A stretch of DNA of 64,000 nt. It comes from Dactylis glomerata. Taxonomy: Eukaryota > Streptophyta > Magnoliopsida > Poales > Poaceae. Location of the stretch: assembly GCA_007115705.1 (NCBI GenBank), contig QXEO01000217.1, forward strand, positions 868,001 through 932,000. Reading direction: 5' to 3'. Under the pieces are notes generated by a model. That model saw nothing but the letters and a program-made list of their open reading frames with translations, ran no database searches and was not told where the DNA came from. The translations under genes and the position numbers were made by a program. How positions within the stretch are numbered: position 1 is the first letter of the stretch; every line of letters begins with the position of its first letter. Of this stretch, positions 22,224 through 34,003 are shown one piece after another.

Positions 22224-22560
22224 CTTCGCCGGCCGAGAGTTCTCTCCTCTCCCCATTTCCCCCCCGATCGAGCTCTCTGCCGCTGCTAACCCTAGCCCGA
22301 TCTCGCGACACTGCTAACCCTAGCCGCCGCCGGTCAAAGCCGCTGCAGCCGCTCGAAGCCCCCGCTCGAAGCCCCCGGTCGAAGCCGCCATCGCCACTCG
22401 GAGCCGACGGCCGAGGAGGAGCAAGCGCCGCCGGCCGAGGAGGAGCAAGCACCACCGGCCGAGGAGGAGCAAGCGCCGCTGGCCGGCCACGGGGATCTAC
22501 GAGGCGCTCGAGCTCCGCGACAGGGACAGGGCCGGCTACGGCAACTTCTACCGCAACTGT
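22224..22560 (+). pseudogene. Probable captured host gene fragment (leader and first exon)
   Basis: GC-rich, with ctaaccctagcc phrases typical of grass leaders and a 24-bp unit repeated three times (22411-22482, gccgaggaggagcaagcgcc). It ends with a coding-looking stretch GIYEALELRDRDRAGYGNFY and a good donor site (aact|gtaagc, 22558-22559). The following 800 bp is AT-richer and intron-like. The protein family is not recognised. No intact ORF with a start connects these pieces. Confidence 0.4.
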
Positions 22561-23398
22561 AAGCCCCCCGTTTCTTCTTTCCCGTGCCCGTGGCATCGTA
22601 ACGTGAGTTGCGTTTGCTGAACCGTGGCTCCCAGGGCCGATCCAAATCCGTGCTGCTACTTTCGTGGGGTGGACTATTGTTTTCATATGGATTTCTAAAT
22701 GCTCAACTTTTATTCTCGTTGCTGGCTTTGATCAGGATGAACTAGACACCTAGTACTTGCTGGCAATTGCAATGTTTAGACAGGCTGTAGGGTTGCTCAA
22801 TAATGTATACACGGAACACTGAAGTTGTTGATGTTTAAAGACAAAAATATTTCCTTCTGTTCGAGTTTCAGTGGCCAAGACATGTCATGCTTGCAAAATA
22901 TTTCAATTTTGCTGTAACCAATTGCTAATTTTTAGAATGTAGAATTGCTTTTACTGTAAACTCTGAAGGTCCTGGGTTTTTGACTATTAGGCTGTGATGA
23001 TGACGGGAAAGTAGATATAGCTGTGATCTGAAAACCACAATATTACTGCCAGTTGCTTGATGTTGTATGGGAAAGTAGATGGAGCCAAACTAATGGTTAC
23101 ATTTTGCATGAGTTAGTTGCTCTGGGCTTTGTATTCATTCCTTTGAATCAAAAACAAAGTGACTATTGCTCATGTTTATTGCTGAGCTTCTTATTCACGC
23201 TTATAAGAATATTTGGTTCAGAACAAATCATGATGCCATTGCTATTGATTGTCTGGTACTTTAGTAAGTGATGATATTAGTCCACTAGTGGTCCTTTTGT
23301 TGAACAAGAACAGTTCCAATACGTATGTTAAGTCCTGGAAAGAGAAATAAGAGAGTATGTAAGTTAAGGTTAGAGTACAAATAGGAATACATTGGTTA
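22561..23398 (+). other. Intron-like non-coding sequence in CACTA
   Basis: Follows the donor site of the captured fragment. T-rich, no supported ORF or repeat. Confidence 0.35.
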
Positions 23399-23571
23399 CT
23401 GATGCTGCTTTGCTGCTGCTACTGCTGATGCTGCTTTGCTGGTGCTACTGCTACTGTTTTGCTGCTGCTACTACTGCTGCTGCTGCTACTGCTGATGCTG
23501 ATGCTGCTTTGCTGCTACTACTGCTTTGCTGCTGCTACTGCTGCTACTACTTTGCTGCTACTGCTGATTCA
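23399..23571 (+). repeat. Imperfect GCT/ACT trinucleotide microsatellite
   Basis: About 57 trinucleotides of gctgctactgctgatgct-type sequence. Frames through it give Leu- or Ala-rich peptides that are not genes. Confidence 0.85.
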
Positions 23572-23622
23572 GTCACAACTGAATTGCTGGAATATGTATA
23601 TATGTGAATTGCTGCAGGTTAT

Positions 23623-25131
23623 TGATACGTCCAATTTGCATCACTATTTTGTATCATAATTTACTGTTATTCATTGATATATTTCATATTTGGATAAGTT
23701 ACTTATGTTATTTCCTTTGTTTTTACATGTTTGATGATTATCGGAGGAGTTGCTGCCGGAGTCAGGATTCTGCTGGAAAAATGACCATCAAGAGACCATA
23801 CTTTGAAGATCAGGAAAATTCCAGAAAAATACCCAGAAATTATATTTTCCCAGAAGACCTACGAAGCCAGAAGGAGGAGTCGAGGGGGGCCAGGGGGCCC
23901 CCACACGCCAGGGCGGCGCGGCTAGCCCCCTGGCCACGCGGGCCCCACGTGAGGCTACCCTGGCCCACCTCTGGTCTCCTCCCTTCGCGTACATCATCGT
24001 CCCCGAAAACCTAAGTCAGGGGGGGTTCAGAGTTAGACACAGCCGCCTCTACGGGGCGGAGAACACTAGAGAGAGAAAGCTCTCCGGCAGAGAGAAATCT
24101 GCCGGGGAAATTCCTTCCCGGAGAGGGGAGATCGTCGCCATCGTCATCACCATCGCACTGGACTTCATCGGGATCATCATCATCATCATCTCCATCACCA
24201 GCACCTTCATCTCCACCATCACCTCGCCATCCCGCTGTAACATCTTGAGTTGGATCTTGTTATATTCATAGGGGAAACTTTCCCGGTGTTGATTACTCTT
24301 GTAGTTGATGCTATTAAGTGTAACCGTTGAATTAAGGTTTATGTTCAGATTGTTATTTACCATTATTTCACCTCTGATCATGATCCATATGATGTCTTGT
24401 GAGTAGTTCATTTAGTTCTTGAGGACATGGGAGAAGTCAAGATGTTAGTAGTGAATTATTGTTGAGAAATATTTAATGGTTTGATATTGTTGTGGTGCTA
24501 TTTCACTAGTGGTGTCATGTGAACGTCGACTACATGATACTTCACCATTTATGGGCCTAGTGAGATGCATTGTGTATTTGGCTACCGATTGTGGGGTTGC
24601 TGGAGTGACAGAAACCTAAACCTCCGTTGGTAAACCATTGCACCAGGGAGCGTAGGATCCTAGAGTTTAAGGCTGTGGTTAGATTTATCTTAATTACTTA
24701 CTTGTATTTGCGGATGCTTGTAAGGGGTATAATCACAAGTGTGTATTTATCCTAGTAAGGGTAGTGCGCTAGCACAGGTTCACCCCCATAACACTTACCA
24801 AACCAATAAATACTATTGGCTTTATGAAGCGAAAGCTCTTGACAGAAACCTCCCGTGTGTCCTCGAGAACGTTTGGTTATTATAAGAACACAACCGGCTT
24901 GTCCTTTGCTGAAGAAAGGATTGGGCCACTTGCTGCAATTGTTACTACTGTCTTTTACTTACTCGCACTTTATTTACTCGTAATACCAAATACTCCTGAA
25001 AACCTGTTTGCTAGTATTTACAGTGATTCCTTGATCAAAACTGCTCATCAACACCTTCTGCTCCTCGTTGGGTTCGACACTCTTATTTATCGAAAGTACT
25101 ACGATACACCCCCTATACTTGTGGGTCATCA
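23623..25131 (+). repeat. Gypsy B 5' LTR
   Basis: 1509 bp, tgatacgtcc...gtgggtcatca. It contains a catcat microsatellite (24172-24190) that is shorter in the 3' LTR. Confidence 0.94.
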
Positions 25132-25142
25132 AGACTATTTTC

Positions 25143-25160
25143 TGGCGCCGTTGCCGGGGA
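25143..25160 (+). other. Gypsy B primer-binding site (tRNA-Asp)
   Basis: tggcgccgttgccgggga, exact complement of the plant tRNA-Asp 3' end including CCA, 11 bp after the LTR. Confidence 0.9.
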
Positions 25161-25245
25161 GTGTAGCGCTATTGAAGAGTGGAATTGGAAAAGGTAACCG
25201 TCACTGTGAGTATTGTTTTATTTTTGTCTTTTGTTTTATTCTGCT

Positions 25246-28200
25246 ATGGAGAACTCTCCATTTGGTTTCCTTTTTGGAAACACTACTACTACTGCTGCAC
25301 ATGCGGAGGAATCACCACCGCCACCGCCTGCTGAAATTGATCCTTTTAAAATACCTATGAAAATTGTTGGGCGTATTATGGATAACTGCTATTCAGGAGA
25401 TGGAACTGTCCATCCGGGTGATCATTTATTATTTATACATGAATTACGCGAGTTGTTCAGATGTGCAAGTATTTCACCAAGCCAGGTCAAGAAGAAATTA
25501 TTCTCTATATCATTGAAAGGCAGAGCTGAAGAGTGGTATCGACTACTCCAAGATGGTCCATCTATGGCATGGGAGGATATTGTGCCTCTCTTTTATTCCA
25601 AGTTTTATCCTCCAAGTGAAATTCATAAAGACCATAATCGGATATATAATTTTTGGCCTCATGATGGAGAGAGTATTGCCCAAGCGTGGGGGAGGTTGAA
25701 GTTACTAATGCTCAAATGCCCCATTCATGAGCTTCCCAATAATATTGTTATTAATAATTTTTATGCGCGGCTTACTCTTCCTGATAAGGATTATTTGGAT
25801 GCTTCTTGCTTTGGATCATTTACTCATATGAAAGAAGATGCCAAGTGGAAACTTCTTGACCGCATACAAGAAAATGCTGAAGGTTGGGAAAACGACAAAG
25901 GTAGGAAGTCAGGTATAAACTATGATTATGAATGCATTAAATCTTTTATGGGAACCGATGACTTTCATAGTGTTAGCACTGCTTATGGTCTTGATTCCCA
26001 AATACTTGCTAATTGTCTTAAGGCCTTTGCCTCTTATATTGATGTTCCAAAGAAAGATTGGAACAAATATCATGCGCCTTACAAAGATTCTATTAGTCAT
26101 ATACCTGCTGCAGCTACTGAAGTTTGTACGGTCGATAGCATCGTGCCCGAACCTTATATTGAGAAGACACCTTTCCCTGCTAAGGTAAAAAAGTATTCTA
26201 CTTTGGTAAGTGTGTCTAATAAAAGTACTAAGAAAGCTGCAGAGCCTGATGAGCAAATTACTATTAAGTCCCCTGTTGCTATATTGAAAGATCTTGTTAC
26301 TAAAGATGTAGGGGATGAATATATTCTTTTTTGTGAAGATGCTTCTAACATTCTTTCACACCCTAAAAAGCACAGGAAAGCAAGTGTTCCTGTTATCTCT
26401 GTCAGGATTGGAGATCATTGTTATTATGGTTAATGTGATATTGGTGCTAGCGCAAGTGCTATTCCCTTAGAGCTTTATAAAGAAATCATGCACGAGATTG
26501 GCGCTTGTGAACTTGAAGATATTGATGTGGTTGTTCAGCTTGCTAACCGAGAGACTGTTTGGCCTCTTGGTATTGTTCGAGATGTGGAAGTTCTTTGCGG
26601 TAAGACTAAATACCCTACTGATTTTCTAGTACTTGGTAAGGAGGCTAGTAAAACTTGTCCTATTATTTTTGGTAGACCCTTTTTGAACACTTGTGGCGCC
26701 ATAATAGATTGTAAGAAGGAGATTTTTTTTACTAAGTTTAATGGAGAGTCTTATGAGTTTAATTTTTCCAAGTTTGCTAAGACTTCTTATGAAAATGACA
26801 CGCCTAATGAAAATTTTCGAGTTGAGCAGCTTGCTTCTATTGCTCTTGCCCCTAATAATGCTTTGCAGCAATTCATGGAAGATCACGAAAGTGATGTTTT
26901 TAGCAAGGAAAGAGAAGAGATTGACGATATTCTTCTTCGTCAACCACCATTACTCAAGCATAATCTACCTGTGGAGGATCTTGGTACCACTTTGCCACCT
27001 AAAGAGGATCCTGTGTTTGAATTAAAGCCTTTGCCTGATGACCTCAAATATGCTTATATTGATGATAAGAAAATATACCCTGTTATTATTAGTTCTAAAC
27101 TTTCAGGAAAGGAAGAAGAAAGATTATTGGAGATATTGAGGAAACATCGAGGAGCTATGGGATATACTCTGGATGATTTAAAAGGGATTTCTCTCACTTT
27201 ATGTCAGCATGCCATTAATATGGAGAAAGATGCAAAGCCAGTCGTGGAGCACCAACGCCGCCTAATTCCCAAGATGAAGGATGTGGTAAGAAATGAGGTA
27301 TTAAAGCTCCTTGATGCTGGTATTATTTATCCTATTGCTGATAGTAGATGGGTTAGTCCTGTTCATTGTGTTCCTAAGAAAGGAGGTATGACTGTTGTAC
27401 CTAATGAGAATAACGAGCTTATTCCTCAAAGGGTAGTTGTTGGTTATAGAATGTGCATTGATTATAGGAAGGTAAACAAAGTTACTAAGAAAGATCATTA
27501 CCCTTTACCGTTTATAGATCAAATGCTAGAAAGGTTGTCTAAGAAGACTCATTTTTGTTTCCTTGATGGTTACTCTGGTTTTTCTCAAATTGCTGTTAAG
27601 AAAGATGATCAAGAGAAAACCACTTTTACTTGTCCTTATGGAACTTATGCTTATAGACGTATGCCGTTTGGTTTATGCAATGCTCCTGCTACCTTTCAAA
27701 GATGTATGTCTGCTATTTTTCATGGTTTTTGTGAAGAAATTGTGGAGGTCTTCATGGACGATTTCTCCGTCTATGGAACTTCTTTTGATAACTGTTTGCA
27801 CAATCTTGATAAAGTTTTGCAGAGGTGCGAAGAAACTAACCTTGTTCTTAATTGGGAGAAATGCCACTTTATGGTAAATGAAGGAATTGTCCTTGGACAT
27901 AAAATCTCCGAAAGAGGTATTGAAGTTGACAGAGCAAAAGTGGAGGCAATCGAGAAAATGCCATGTCCAAGAGATGTTAAAGGTATACGTAGTATTCTTG
28001 GTCATGCTGGTTTCTACAGGAGGTTTATTAAAGATTTCTCTAAGATTTCAAAGCCTCTTACCAATCTTCTTCAAAAGGATGTACCATTTGTCTTTGATGA
28101 TGATTGTAAGGAAGCCTTTGAAACTCTTAAGAAGGCTTTAACTACTGCTCCTATTGTTCAACCACCTGATTGGAATTTACCTTTTGAAATTATGTGTGAT

Positions 28201-29970
28201 GCTAGTGATTTTGCTGTTGGTGCTGTTCTTGGACAGCGCATAGATAATAAGTTGAATGTTATTCACTATGCTAGTAAGACTCTTGATGCTGCTCAGAAGA
28301 ATTATGCTACTACTGAGAAAGAGTTTCTTGCTGTTGTTTTTGCTTGTGATAAGTTTAGATCTTACATTGTTGATTCTAAAGTTACTATTCATACTGATCA
28401 CGCTGCTATTAGATATCTTATGACTAAGAAGGATGCTAAGCCTAGGCTTATTAGATGGGTGTTGCTTTTACAAGAGTTTGATTTGCATATCGTAGATAGA
28501 AAAGGTGCTGAAAATCCTGTGGCTGACAACTTGTCTAGATTGGAAAATATTTCTTTTGATCCTATTCCTGTTAATGATAGTTTTCCAAATGAACAGTTGG
28601 CTGCAATTAATGTAACTTCACGAGACCTTCCTTGGTATGCTGATTATGCTAACTTTATTGTTTCCAAGTATTTGCCTCCAACCTTTACAGCTCAGCAAAG
28701 AAGAAAATTCTTCTATGATTTGAGGCATTATTTTTGGGATGACCCACATTTATATAAAGAAGGAGTTGATGGTATCATGAGAAGATGCGTACCGGAATAT
28801 GAGCAATAAGAGATATTAAGAAAATGCCATAGCAGTGCTTATGGAGGGCATCATGCTGGAGATAGGACCGCACAGAAGGTTATACAATCAGGTTTTTATT
28901 GGCCAACCCTCTTTAAGGATGTCAGGAGGTATGTTTTATCTTGCGATGAATGTCAAAGAGTTGGTAATATTTCTAGACGCAATGAGATGCCTATGAATTA
29001 CACTCTTGTTATTGAACCATTTGATTGTTGGGGATTTGACTTTATGGGTCCTTTTCCTCCTTCAAAAGGCTATACCCATATACTTGTTGCTGTAGATTAT
29101 GTTACTAAATGGGTAGAAGCCATACCTACAAAGAGTGCCGATGGTGAGACTTCGTTAAAGATGCTTAAGGATGTTATTTTTCCTAGGTTCGGAGTGCCTA
29201 GATATCTTATGACTGACGGAGGTTCTCATTTTATTCACGGTAGTTTTAGAAAGACTCTTGCTAAGTATGATGTCAATCATAGAATTGCTTCTGCTTATCA
29301 TCCCCAAACTAGTGGGCAGGTAGAGCTTTCAAATAGGGAGATCAAGTCTATCTTGCAGAAGACTGTTAGTAGATCTAGGAAAAACTGGGCTAGTAAGTTA
29401 AATGACGCTTTATGGGCTTATAGAACTGCTTATAAGAACCCCATGGGTATGTCTCCTTATAAGATAGTTTATGGAAAAGCGTGTCACTTGCCCTTAGAAT
29501 TAGAACACAAGGCTTTTTGGGCAGTGAGAGAGCTTAATAGAGATTTTAAACTAGCCGGTAAGAAGAGGTTGTTAGATTTGAGTTCTCTAGATGAGTGGAG
29601 AAACGAAGCATATGAGAATGCAGGACTTTTCAAAGAGAAAGTCAAGCAATGGCATGATAATAGAATTCTTAAGAGAGAGTTCCATGTTGGTGAGAAAGTT
29701 CTCTTGTATAGGTCTCGTCTCAGATTTTTTGCAGGAAAATTACTCTCTAAATGGGAAGGACCATATGTTATTGTGGAAGTGTACCGCTCAGGTGCTATTA
29801 AGATTGCTTCATTGAAAGATGATTCTACACAAGTGGTGAATGGGCAAAGACTCAAACATTATATTTCTGGAGATTCTTATAATGAAGATGTTGATGTTAT
29901 TGAAACAGTTTCTCCGGAAGATTACATCCAAGACAAACTGCAGGAACCTGCAGAATTCGTTTTCGAATAG
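25246..29970 (+). pseudogene. Gypsy B Gag-Pol polyprotein with two in-frame stops
   Basis: Start chosen at the ATG of MENSPFGFLF. The Gag domain covers about 25360-25900 (KGRAEEWYRLLQ, LFYSKFYPPSE). TAA at 26431-26433 falls just before the protease motif DIGASASAIP (about 26437). RT follows with FMDD at 27751-27762, then RNase H (TTEKEFLAVVFA, about 28310) ending near SRLENISFD. TAA at 28807-28809 falls before the zinc-binding HHCC part of integrase. The catalytic core has D at 29038, D at 29215 and E at 29323 (DD35E). All parts share one reading frame, so the stops are point changes. A typical Athila-lineage polyprotein of about 1,570 codons, acting in cytoplasmic particles and in nuclear integration. 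This copy cannot make the whole product without readthrough. Confidence 0.92.
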
Positions 29971-30307
29971 GTAACAGTTCTAGTCAGAAAAGTTTCATGA
30001 AAAGTTCTTCCTTTAATATTTTTGCTATTTTTAATAAATATAAAAAATCACGAGACGAAAACGGGGAGGAAAAGAGGTCCGTGTGTGTCTCACACACGGG
30101 TGGCGCGGGCCCACCCCTGGCCGCGCCACCCCTGTGTGAGAACACATCGGAACTCGTTTCCGTCCCGGTTTCCTCCTGTGACTTCGTTTCGATTTATGAT
30201 TTTCGCTTATTTAACCCCCGGAGTCCCCGAGGTCTGTATATCGTTTTCTCGTTGTGTTTTGTTTCGAGCTGTTTCTGTCAGGAGTTGATCTTAAGCTTGG
30301 GGGAGTC

Positions 30308-30667
30308 ATGGCCTCTTCAAGCGGTGACAAGGAGAAGACACCTCCGGAGGATGATCACCAAAACCCGAAGTTGAAGGAGGGACAGTTTACCGCTGGATCA
30401 AGAACAAGAGAACCTACTCTTGTAGGATCGATTAACACTGGACGTGCCTTTTCTCATAATCTGCAGGGACCAATACTGCCAGCTGTTGACCTCAGCTCCT
30501 ACCCTACATCTGTGGAAGCCCTTCGGGTCACCAATGAGTTTTGTGATAAATATCGAGCTCTCAGGATGGAGGTGGAGATACTTCGAGAGGAGAACAATAG
30601 GCTTCGCAGGATGCTAGAGAATTTTCTCACCCCAATCATGGTTGCACCGCCACCACCAAAGGAGTAA
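30308..30667 (+). CDS. Gypsy B small 3' ORF, coiled-coil protein (119 residues)
   Basis: ATG at 30308, stop at 30665-30667. It lies where Athila elements carry an additional, sometimes envelope-like, ORF. The N-terminus is hydrophilic (SSGDKEKTPPEDDHQNPK). Residues about 75-103 contain heptad-like spacing of hydrophobic residues (YRALRMEVEILREENNRLRR), indicating a coiled coil. A short proline tail ends it. There is no signal peptide or membrane segment, so an envelope role is not supported. It is flanked on both sides by aagcttggggga motifs (30293 and 30704). Function unknown. Confidence 0.5.
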   Translation: MASSSGDKEKTPPEDDHQNPKLKEGQFTAGSRTREPTLVGSINTGRAFSHNLQGPILPAVDLSSYPTSVEALRVTNEFCDKYRALRMEVEILREENNRLRRMLENFLTPIMVAPPPPKE

Positions 30668-31529
30668 TTCATCATCGGTATAGGCATCCCCTTGGCTTGT
30701 TCCAAGCTTGGGGGAGTGCCGCGGTATCACATCATTACCTTTTGCTCATTTACTTTTCAAGTAGAGTCTTATCATGAATAGAGAAGTTATTATATAGAAT
30801 AGTTTGCAGTTGGAAGTATCCTCCTTAGTTAGTTATCTATGTATCCCTTGGTGTGAGTTGCGGTAATGAAATATTAATGAGAAGTTTTATCGTTTACTTT
30901 TCGCACACTTTATGTTAGTCTGCAATCTCTCTTATATGACTGATCTTGTTGATTGGTATTGGTATCACATTGGGAGCATGAGTAGATTTAGTTGGTTTTG
31001 GCAAACCTAGCTTGGTCAGTAGCAACTTTACCTTGAAGTTTTAGTAGAAAAGAATAAAGAAGTGCTTGTTGTATCACTTCAGTTTTCCCTTAGCATTGTT
31101 ATTCTTAAAGTTAAAATCGTTGTACCTTCAAGGGGGTTGCATGATTGTTCTTATTATATGTATGTATGTTTGTTTCATGCAACTCTTATGCTTGCTACCC
31201 AGCCTTGCTAGCCAAAAACCTGTACTGAGAGGAAATACTTCTCGTGCATCCAACTCCCAATAGCTAAGTCACTTCCAAAGAGTCCACTATAAATTCCTAT
31301 GCATGGTATTTTAAGCCATTCCAAGTAAATTTTCATGTGCTACCTTTCAAAAAACCCTTCAAACGCTTCTCATTTTGTGCCACTGTTTTTAGCTCATGAG
31401 GACGTAGTGGATGGGTTTGTTATCTTCCATACTAAATTAAGTACCCCTCGACTAGGCAGCTTCATCTGCTCGTCATTAATTTTGCAAAGGGAGCTGGTCA
31501 GACCATTATAATCTAAAAAGAAACAAAAA

Positions 31530-31620
31530 GGCACTCCTCCAATGGTATGTGAAAGTTGGTCGGCACCCGATGGAATCGGTTAGCCATGGTTTGAGAAAGG
31601 AAAAAGGTGGGAAGGAGTGC
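31530..31620 (+). other. Conserved stem-loop candidate in Gypsy B
   Basis: gcactcctcc (31531-31540) pairs with ggaaggagtgc (31610-31620) with one bulge. Loop content cacccgatggaatcgg and ccatgg matches the Gypsy A hairpin. Confidence 0.6.
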
Positions 31621-32304
31621 AAAACTATAAAAGAGCACCAAAGTGCCAACTAATTAAACATCTCGGAACCGCTCTCACTTGTTTAGTATGGAAGATATCA
31701 AGAACTCTGTTGCTAGTCATTGACAAAAGCAACCACCTCTCAAAATAACTTTTACCTCTGTTTTACAAATGAAAAGCTCTAGCACATGTTTAATCCCTGC
31801 TTCCCTCTGCGAAGGGCCTATCTTTTACTTTTATGTTGAGTCAACCTATTTCCCTCTGTCTCAAGCGAGCATTTGAGTTGTTATGTTTCACTCATCCATA
31901 TGTTGATCCATCTAATCATGTTTATTATGTTCCTTGTTTTGTATAATGCTTTTGTCTGAAGGAATATATCTTTGAAAGTTTACTTTGTTGAGCATATAGT
32001 CTTTGCTATATTAGCTCTGTTCTAAAAGGCTCCGTTTAAAAAGAGAGAATAGCTTGTTCTCCATTCTTTGACCAAGAACTAAGGTTTGCCATTGCCAATT
32101 ATAATTTACCTTGTGCATCTTTACATGTGATTCCCTTTTACCTATTGCAAGTTTACATCTTATAAAGGGAAGTTGCTGTCTATTATAATTTTTGCCTTAG
32201 TGAATGTGATGCTTCTTGTTCGTATTTTGATTATCGACACCTCACTCCATAAACCTGTGGTCATGTTTACCGAGTTTAGTTTTGCTTGGGGACAAGCGAG
32301 GTCT

Positions 32305-32318
32305 AAGCTTGGGGGGGT
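32305..32318 (+). other. Gypsy B polypurine tract
   Basis: aagcttgggggggt directly before the 3' LTR start. Confidence 0.75.
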
Positions 32319-33823
32319 TGATACGTCCAATTTGCATCACTATTTTGTATCATAATTTACTATTATTCATTGATATATTTCATATTTGGATAAGTTACTT
32401 ATGTTATTTCCTTTGTTTTTACATGTTTGATGATTATCGGAGGAGTTGCTGCCGGAGTCAGGATTCTGCTGGAAAAATGACCATCAAGAGACCATACTTT
32501 GAAGATCAGGAAAATTCCAGAAAAATACCCAGAAATTATATTTTCCCAGAAGACCTACGAAGCCAGAAGGAGGAGTCGAGGGGGGCCAGGGGGCCCCCAC
32601 ACGCCAGGGCGGCGCGGCCAGCCCCCTGGCCGCGCGGGCCCCACGTGAGGCTGCCCTGGCCCACCTCTGGTCTCCTCCCTTCGCGTACATCATCGCCCCC
32701 AAAACCTAAGTCAGGGGGGGTTCAGAGTTAGACACAGCCGCCTCTGCGGGGCGGAGAACACCAGAGAGAGAAAGCTCTCCGGCAGAGAGAAATCTGCCGG
32801 GGAAATTCCTTCCCGGAGAGGGGAGATCGTCGCCATCGTCATCACCATCGCACTGGACTTCATCGGGATCATCATCATCATCTCCATCACCAGCACCTTC
32901 ATCTCCACCATCACCTCGCCATCCCGCTGTAACATCTTGAGTTGGATCTTGTTATATTCATAGGGGAAACTTTCCCGGTGTTGATTACTCTTGTAGTTGA
33001 TGCTATTAAGTGGAACCGTTGAATTAAGGTTTATGTTCAGATTGTTATTTACCATTATTTCACCTCTGATCATGATCCATATGATGTCTTGTGAGTAGTT
33101 CGTTTAGTTCTTGAGGACATGGGAGAAGTCAAGATGTTAGTAGTGAATTATTGTTGAGAAATATTTAATGGTTTGATATTGTTGTGGTGCTATTTCACTA
33201 GTGGTGTCATGTGAACGTCGACTACATGATACTTCACCATTTATGGGCCTAGTGAGATGCATTGTGTATTTGGCTACCGATTGTGGGGTTGCTGGAGTGA
33301 CAGAAACCTAAACCTCCGTTGGTAAACCATTGCACCAGGGAGCGTAGGATCCTAGAGTTTAAGGCTGTGGTTAGATTTATCTTAATTACTTACTTGTATT
33401 TGCGGATGCTTGCAAGGGGTATAATCACAAGTGTGTATTTATCCTAGTAAGGGTAGTGCGCTAGCACAGGTTCACCCCCATAACACTTACCAAACCAATA
33501 AATACTATTGGCTTTATGAAGCGAAAGCTCTTGACAGAAACCTCCCGTGTGTCCTCGAGAACGTTTGGTTATTATAAGAACACAACCGGCTTGTCCTTTG
33601 CTGAAGAAAGGATTGGGCCACTTGCTGCAATTGTTACTACTGTCTTTTATTTACTCGCACTTTATTTACTCGTAATACCAAATACTCCTGAAAACCTGTT
33701 TGCTAGTATTTACAGTGATTCCTTGATCAAAACTGCTCATCAACACCTTCTGCTCCTCGTTGGGTTCGACACTCTTATTTATCGAAAGTACTATGATACA
33801 CCCCCTATACTTGTGGGTCATCA
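32319..33823 (+). repeat. Gypsy B 3' LTR
   Basis: 1505 bp copy of 23623-25131, ends gtgggtcatca before GTTAT. Confidence 0.94.
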
Positions 33824-33828
33824 GTTAT

Positions 33829-34003
33829 TTCTAAATGAGTTGCCCATTTCTCCCGAAATGTCGATTTACTTCCGTTTCGGTTGAGAAATGGGCACTCCTA
33901 GGTCAAAAAAACAGCAAAGGTCATGCCGAATTTTTTGGTCGACTCTAGCTTAATTAATTATTGTACTAATTAAATTATTACATATTTTGTATGAAGTGCC
34001 GAC
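33829..34003 (+). other. CACTA interior upstream of the second gene
   Basis: AT-rich leader resuming after Gypsy B. It contains a small inverted repeat (gagttgcccatttctcccga against ttgagaaatgggcactc). Confidence 0.4.

Larger units (their letters stand above)
30668..32318 (+). other. Gypsy B 3' non-coding region
   Basis: No conserved ORF. Shares a block (about 31225-31860) with Gypsy A (ccactataaattcctatgca, cacccgatggaatcggttag, atgaaaagctctagcacatg). It ends in the polypurine tract. Confidence 0.7.
23623..33823 (+). mobile_element. Gypsy element B, Athila-type LTR retrotransposon
   Basis: LTRs 23623-25131 and 32319-33823 are flanked by GTTAT duplicates (23618-23622 and 33824-33828). The tRNA-Asp primer site is exact. 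Gag, protease, RT, RNase H and integrase follow in one frame in Gypsy order, with two in-frame stops. A small ORF and a long non-coding 3' region follow. LTRs differ at about 13 of 1500 positions by hand count, so this is the youngest insertion in the nest. The start tgatacgtccaatttgcatc is a common Triticeae Gypsy LTR. Full length, 10.2 kb. Confidence 0.94.

Noticed and set aside
22210..22686. Minus-strand ORFs of 158 and 103 residues
   Set aside because: Antisense to the captured leader/exon fragment; proline- and alanine-rich repeats from the 24-bp unit.
23392..23607. Leu/Cys-rich ORF over the GCT repeat
   Set aside because: Simple translation of a trinucleotide microsatellite.
24824..25360. 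ORFs of 178 and 122 residues in the LTRs of Gypsy B (also 33516-33884)
   Set aside because: They lie within LTR and leader sequence, present in both LTRs; regulatory DNA rather than genes.
30001..30374. 125-residue ORF between Gypsy B pol and the small ORF
   Set aside because: Overlaps the real 30308 ORF in another frame and covers non-coding leader.
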